A stretch of 64,000 bases of DNA, from NCBI GenBank assembly GCA_017522105.1, contig JAFXAA010000008.1:1-64000 (forward strand). Reading direction: 5' to 3'. A program made the position numbers and the translations under genes. Below the pieces are notes generated by a model, which saw only the letters and a list, made by a program, of their open reading frames with translations, did no database searches and was not told the DNA's origin. Shown piece after piece: positions 60,809-64,000 of this stretch (position 1 is the stretch's first letter; every line of letters starts with the position of its first letter). The DNA comes from Bacteroidales bacterium. Its GTDB lineage: Bacteria > Bacteroidota > Bacteroidia > Bacteroidales > P3.

Positions 60809-61902
60809 GAGCCTGTCTCGCCGGCAAGACGATACTCATCGCCGGCTACGGCCGCGAGGGGCAGAGCGCCGAGCGCCTCGTCAAGCGTCTCGTCCCCGAA
60901 GCGCAATACACCATAGCCACAAAGGTGGAGAACAACAGATGGAGAGGCACGGATGAACAGTGGCACGACGAATGGCCGTTCGATATGGTCATCAAGTCGC
61001 CCGGCATCCCTACCTTTCATCTTCCATCCGCTTCCTTCAGCCTTACCAGCCTGACAGATATCTTCCTGCAGGTCTACGGCGACCTTACCGTCGGCGTCAC
61101 CGGCACCAAGGGCAAGTCCACCACCGCCAGCCTCATCCACCATTTGCTCCCGGGTAGCATCCTCGCCGGCAATATCGGCATCCCCCTCTTCGACATCCTC
61201 GACGACATAAATGAAGACAGCATCGTGGTGGCCGAACTCTCTTGCCACCAGCTGGAGAACATACACCGCGCACCACATATCTCGGTGCTGCTCAACCTCT
61301 TCCAGGAGCATCTCGACCACTACGAGGACTACCTCGGCTACAAGATGGCCAAGTTCCAGATTGCCCTCCGTCAGCATCCCGGCGACCATTTCTTCTACTG
61401 CACCGACAATCAAGAGCTTCACAATCTGGTGCGTGACAATGAGACCGCCGTCTTGAGTACCGTGCATCCCTACAGCCTTGGCGACGCCACCGACGAAGAA
61501 CGCCGTCTTCTCGACGCCTGCCCCCTCAGCGGCGACCACAACCGCAGCAACGCCCTCGTGGCATGCCGTGTGGCAAGCCTGGTGACGCGTCAGCCACTTT
61601 CCACTGTCCACTTTCCACTTTCCACTTTCCATGGCCTCCGCCACCGCTTGGAGAAAGTCGGCACCTGTCAGGGCATCACGTGGTACGACGACAGCATCTC
61701 CACCATCCCTGCCGCCGCCATCGCCGCCGTGCGCGCCCTCGGCCGCGTCGACACCCTCATCCTCGGCGGCTTCGACCGTGGCATCGACTACTCGCCGCTG
61801 GTCGCCTTCCTGAAGGTGACGCCTTTGAAGAATGTCGTATTTGTCGGAAAGGCGGGCAGGAGGATATACGAAGACCTTGCCACTTGCCACTTGCCACTTT
61901 AA
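60787..61902 (+). CDS. murD2: MurD2-type UDP-MurNAc-L-Ala:L-Glu ligase, broken by a repeat
   Basis: A Mur ligase N-terminal part of 371 residues. Landmarks are the Rossmann-like start [31 protein letters not shown], the P-loop [11 protein letters not shown] (about 103-112), [24 protein letters not shown] and [20 protein letters not shown]. It should add L-Glu to UDP-MurNAc-L-Ala, acting with MurL. A heptamer tract at 61594-61628 encodes [13 protein letters not shown] between the central and C-terminal domains. A second tract at 61876-61903 ends the frame with TAA at 61900-61902, cutting off the last 50 residues, which continue in another frame (61903-62057). One extra 7-bp unit would restore the frame. 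Confidence 0.88.
   Translation: MYREDQLRACLAGKTILIAGYGREGQSAERLVKRLVPEAQYTIATKVENNRWRGTDEQWHDEWPFDMVIKSPGIPTFHLPSASFSLTSLTDIFLQVYGDLTVGVTGTKGKSTTASLIHHLLPGSILAGNIGIPLFDILDDINEDSIVVAELSCHQLENIHRAPHISVLLNLFQEHLDHYEDYLGYKMAKFQIALRQHPGDHFFYCTDNQELHNLVRDNETAVLSTVHPYSLGDATDEERRLLDACPLSGDHNRSNALVACRVASLVTRQPLSTVHFPLSTFHGLRHRLEKVGTCQGITWYDDSISTIPAAAIAAVRALGRVDTLILGGFDRGIDYSPLVAFLKVTPLKNVVFVGKAGRRIYEDLATCHLPL
61594..61628. repeat. In-frame heptamer tract in murD2
   Basis: Five units: CCACTTT, CCACTGT, CCACTTT, CCACTTT, CCACTTT. By my recollection of MurD alignments the peptide here is about as long as in relatives, so the tract seems to stand in for native sequence rather than add length. Confidence 0.9.
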
Positions 61903-61903
61903 T
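61876..61903. repeat. Frame-breaking heptamer tract in murD2
   Basis: CTTGCCA three times, then CTTTAAT. The upstream frame reads LATCHLPL and stops at TAA. With one more CTTGCCA the reading becomes [18 protein letters not shown], which joins the C-terminal MurD sequence in frame. Confidence 0.95.
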
Positions 61904-62057
61904 CGAGGACGACTACTCCAAGATAGTGCCTTGGTGCGCCGCGCACACGCCGCAGGGTGGGGTGGTGCTCCTCTCGCCGGCGGCAGCCAGCTACGACGCT
62001 TTCCGCAACTTCGAGCACCGCGGCGACTTCTTCCGCGAACAGATCGAACGGTTGTAA
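61903..62057 (+). pseudogene. murD2: Out-of-frame C-terminal end of murD2
   Basis: In the frame of codons starting at 61563 plus multiples of three, the sequence [20 protein letters not shown] and [20 protein letters not shown], ending FREQIERL, is the normal C-terminus of MurD proteins (SPACASFDMFxNFxxRG motif). It has no start of its own. It is either lost in this genome copy, recovered by slippage, or an assembly artefact. Confidence 0.85.
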
Positions 62058-62072
62058 CTTATTTATAGCGTT

Positions 62073-63206
62073 ATGACAGATTATACAGATATAAGACATC
62101 GTTTGCACGAGCATCCGCAGACCGCCGGCAACGAGCAGTTTGCCCACGATACCATCATCCGTCACCTCCAGCAGCTGCACCCCGACAAGGTCTACACCCA
62201 TGTCGGCGGCTACGGCGTCATCGCCGTCTGGGGCAAAGACCCGCAGAGGCCCACCGTCGCCTTCCGCGCCGACATCGACGCCCTGCCCATAGGCCACCGC
62301 TGCGGCCACGACGGCCACAACACCATCCTCCTCCGCCTGGCAGAGCTGATAGATAATGAAGAATTGAGAATGAAGAATGATGAATCGGCTACCGCAGCCA
62401 TTGATTCTTCATTCTTCACTCTTCACTCTTCATTCAATTATCTTCTCCTCTGGCAGCCCGCCGAGGAAACCGGCACAGGCTCGCGCGCCATCCTCGACAG
62501 CGGCATCCTGCAGCAGTACAATATTTGTGCAATCTATGGCCTGCACAACATCCCCGGCTATCCGCTCGGCACCGTGGTCCTCTGTCCGCGTACTTTTGCC
62601 GCCGCCTCCACGGGCGTCGTCTACCACCTCGACGGTCGCGAGACCCACGCCTCCACCCCCGAGTTGGGCGTCAACCCAGGCCTCGCGGTGGCCGAGATAA
62701 TGCAGCGTTTCGCAAGTTTCAACAACAGTAAAGGCGAATTCCGCCAGAGCACACTCATCTGCGTCCATGTTGGGCAGCCCGCATTCGGCACCTCCGCCGG
62801 ACACGGCGAGGTGATGTTCACCCTCCGCGCCTTCACCAACGACGAGATGGAACGCCTGATTCATGACGCCAACAGCGCCGTCGACGAGATTGCCGCCCGC
62901 CACAAACTGACAGTCAGCCGCACATTAGTCGAACCTTTCCGCGCCACCGAGAACAACGGCGATTGCGTGGAGGCAATAGAAAAAGCGGCAGAGGATGTGC
63001 CGCTTCGTGTCCGTTATCAGATGGAGCCCAACCGCTGGAGCGAGGACTTCGCCGAGTATTTGCTGGAGTTCCGCGGTGCCATGTTCGGCATCGGCAGCGG
63101 CGAGCGGCAGCCCGAGCTGCACCACCCCTCCTACGACTTCCCCGACGCACTCATTGAGCCTGCCGCCCAGCTGTTCTTCCGCCTGGCAGTCGGCTATAAC
63201 CAATAA
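62073..63206 (+). CDS. M20D-family amidohydrolase/aminoacylase
   Basis: A 377-residue enzyme of the hippurate hydrolase/N-acyl-diaminopimelate deacylase group. Metal-binding motifs are FRADIDALPIGHRCGHDGHN, WQPAEETGTGSRAIL, YGLHNIPGYPLG and the final LHHPSYDFPDALIEP. It removes an acyl group from an amino-acid amide; the substrate is unknown, but its place after murL and murD2 suggests cell-wall amino acids. A heptamer-coded segment at residues about 95-122 (EELRMKNDESA then SSFFTLHSSFNY) precedes the PAEETG motif and lengthens the loop by about 20 residues relative to relatives. Its stop codon lies in a heptamer cluster. Confidence 0.88.
   Translation: MTDYTDIRHRLHEHPQTAGNEQFAHDTIIRHLQQLHPDKVYTHVGGYGVIAVWGKDPQRPTVAFRADIDALPIGHRCGHDGHNTILLRLAELIDNEELRMKNDESATAAIDSSFFTLHSSFNYLLLWQPAEETGTGSRAILDSGILQQYNICAIYGLHNIPGYPLGTVVLCPRTFAAASTGVVYHLDGRETHASTPELGVNPGLAVAEIMQRFASFNNSKGEFRQSTLICVHVGQPAFGTSAGHGEVMFTLRAFTNDEMERLIHDANSAVDEIAARHKLTVSRTLVEPFRATENNGDCVEAIEKAAEDVPLRVRYQMEPNRWSEDFAEYLLEFRGAMFGIGSGERQPELHHPSYDFPDALIEPAAQLFFRLAVGYNQ
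62356..62438. repeat. Inverted heptamer pair inside the amidohydrolase gene
   Basis: Left arm: ATGAAGA, ATTGAGA, ATGAAGA, ATGATGA. Right arm: ATTCTTC, ATTCTTC, ACTCTTC, ACTCTTC, ATTCAAT. The arms are inverted relative to each other, so the mRNA could fold into a hairpin. The frame stays open throughout. Confidence 0.92.
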
Positions 63207-63214
63207 CCTATAAC
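63194..63214. repeat. Heptamer cluster shared by two convergent stop codons
   Basis: CTATAAC, CAATAAC, CTATAAC. The plus-strand TAA of the amidohydrolase (63204-63206) and the minus-strand TAG of the LolA-like gene (63210-63208) are both inside this 21-bp tract, one base apart. Confidence 0.93.
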
Positions 63215-63738
63215 CTGATCTCGTAGGTGTTCACGATGCCCGAAGCCTCTTCGAGCACCATCTTCAGCAGTTTGCCGTCTTTGCTGCGGTAGGTGAGCAC
63301 CACCGAGGCATAGCCTCCGCGCTTCACCTTGCCGGTGGCCGTGAGGGTCACCGTGCGCGTGCCTTTGCCGTTCACGGTCTCGCTCTTGGCGTTGTTGGCT
63401 TTGGCGGCCTCCTCCCAGTTGCCGGCGAGGCAGTTGAGCAGTGTGGCGCGCTGCAGGCCCACGGCCTTCACCTTGTCGGCGTTCACTTCGCCCTTCTTGC
63501 CGTTGAGGTTCATCCTCACGGTCTTGCCCTCCACGGTGAAGTATTCCCCTTCGGGGTCGCTGTAGTCCATGTTGAGGCTTTCCTTGCCGTCGAAGACCAT
63601 GTGGCCTTTCTTGACGATGCTCTTGCCCGAGGCCTTGATGACGCGTGTGTGGGTGAAGTCGTCGTCGTAGGTTGTCTGCTGTGCCGCCGCGGTCAGCGCC
63701 ATCAGCATAGCTGCAATCAGTATGGTTAAATGTTTCAT
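63208..63738 (-). CDS. LolA-like outer-membrane lipoprotein carrier
   Basis: A 176-residue periplasmic protein with signal peptide (MKHLTILIAAMLMALTAAAQ). The LolA fold pattern is visible in FTHTRVIKASGKSIVKKGHM, VFDGKESLNMDYSDPEGEYF and TVEGKTVRMNLNGKKGEV. It should shuttle lipoproteins or related lipids across the periplasm. It is followed on the same strand (upstream in transcription) by an MMPL-type exporter, a pairing found in lipid- or aryl polyene-type envelope gene clusters. The C-terminus is slightly short for LolA. Confidence 0.78.
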   Translation of the reverse strand: MKHLTILIAAMLMALTAAAQQTTYDDDFTHTRVIKASGKSIVKKGHMVFDGKESLNMDYSDPEGEYFTVEGKTVRMNLNGKKGEVNADKVKAVGLQRATLLNCLAGNWEEAAKANNAKSETVNGKGTRTVTLTATGKVKRGGYASVVLTYRSKDGKLLKMVLEEASGIVNTYEIRL

Positions 63739-63763
63739 AATATTTCTTTTGTACTCTTAAACA

Positions 63764-63805
63764 CTCAAAACTTGCAACTCCTAACTCATAGCTCCTAACT
63801 CCTAA
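63764..63805. repeat. Heptamer cluster at the end of the MMPL gene
   Basis: Six units: CTCAAAA, CTTGCAA, CTCCTAA, CTCATAG, CTCCTAA, CTCCTAA. On the minus strand the last supplies the TAG stop of the exporter (63804-63802). Confidence 0.9.
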
Positions 63806-64000
63806 CCCAAAACCCTCTTCCTGTACGCCGGTATCTTCATCAACTGCCTGAAGGCGAAGGGCTGCAGCGAGTAGGAGATCATTATCGTCGAGGCCATCCC
63901 TATCAGGGTGATGAGGCCTATGGAGCGTATGGCTGGGTGTACGGCGAATATCAGCGAGGCCACCACGATGACCAGTATCGACGCCGAGAAGAAGATGGCC
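63802..64000 (-). CDS. C-terminal end of an MMPL/RND-type exporter (partial)
   Basis: The window edge cuts this gene; only the last 65 or so codons are present. They encode two hydrophobic helices (AIFFSASILVIVVASLIFAV and LITLIGMASTIMISYSLQPF) and a basic tail RQLMKIPAYRKRVLG. The FAVHPAIRSIGLITLIGM pattern matches the last helices of MMPL-family transporters found beside LolA-like proteins. The N-terminal part lies outside the window. Confidence 0.65.
   Translation of the reverse strand, partial: AIFFSASILVIVVASLIFAVHPAIRSIGLITLIGMASTIMISYSLQPFAFRQLMKIPAYRKRVLG

Noticed and set aside
1-64000. tRNA, rRNA, insertion sequences, prophage or integrase genes
   Set aside because: No tRNA-like, ribosomal, transposase or integrase sequence was recognised by reading. 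A covariance-model scan could not be run.

Overview
The window looks like a chromosomal piece of a GC-rich member of the Bacteroidota, most likely an anaerobic or gut-type Bacteroidales. The evidence is TTTG-N19-TAnnTTTG promoters, two secreted proteins with type IX secretion (T9SS) C-terminal domains, a CarboxypepD_reg-like surface protein, a DUF2723 protein, an ExbB/ExbD/ExbD operon, an NfnAB fusion, arginine deiminase and a lysine-fermentation dehydrogenase. No tRNA, rRNA, insertion sequence or CRISPR array was found. The only RNA gene is rnpB.

Layout. 0-2.4 kb: heptamer repeat arrays, a gene remnant, small genes and a HicBA pair. 2.4-12.8 kb: one 3,474-residue T9SS repeat protein. 12.9-16.1 kb: threonine aldolase, TrmO, and an ECF sigma factor with a membrane partner that ends in a T9SS-like domain. 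16.1-22.2 kb: rnpB, a DUF4810/DUF799 lipoprotein pair, ComB, PAP2, SulP and a YebC-family protein. 22.4-29.4 kb: arginine deiminase, DUF2723, a lone atpB, and pgk. 29.7-35.5 kb: an AT-rich island with a Sau3AI-type restriction-modification pair, a two-gene unknown module and a nucleoid-associated protein. 35.5-40.4 kb: YgiQ and secreted proteins. 40.4-49.8 kb (minus strand): a nine-gene operon running from a SpoIIE phosphatase, RsbW-like kinase and STAS protein, through an alarmone synthetase and HD hydrolase, to NfnAB, YkvA, PAP2 and ABC-F. 49.9-52 kb: an M20 dipeptidase and repeat-only DNA. 52-59.3 kb: a T9SS protein, Kdd, ExbBD, a polyprenyl synthetase and a TPR protein. 59.4-64 kb: MurL and MurD2 (an alternative route to D-Glu in peptidoglycan), an M20D amidohydrolase, a LolA-like protein and the end of an MMPL-type exporter.

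The most unusual property is a genome-wide habit of short repeats whose unit length is fixed while unit sequence varies. One class has 7-bp units (about 17 clusters) and another has 11-bp units (three clusters, two of them long palindromes). There is also a 55-bp tandem array and an octamer patch. Heptamer clusters sit at gene 3' ends, where they often supply the stop codon, and they also lie inside coding sequences of at least five genes. In murD2 a three-unit heptamer tract breaks the reading frame, and exactly one more unit would restore it. This could be a slippage-controlled switch or an assembly collapse. Other items of note are the sigma/T9SS-domain pair, the partner-switch plus alarmone operon and the unknown two-gene module in the AT-rich island.
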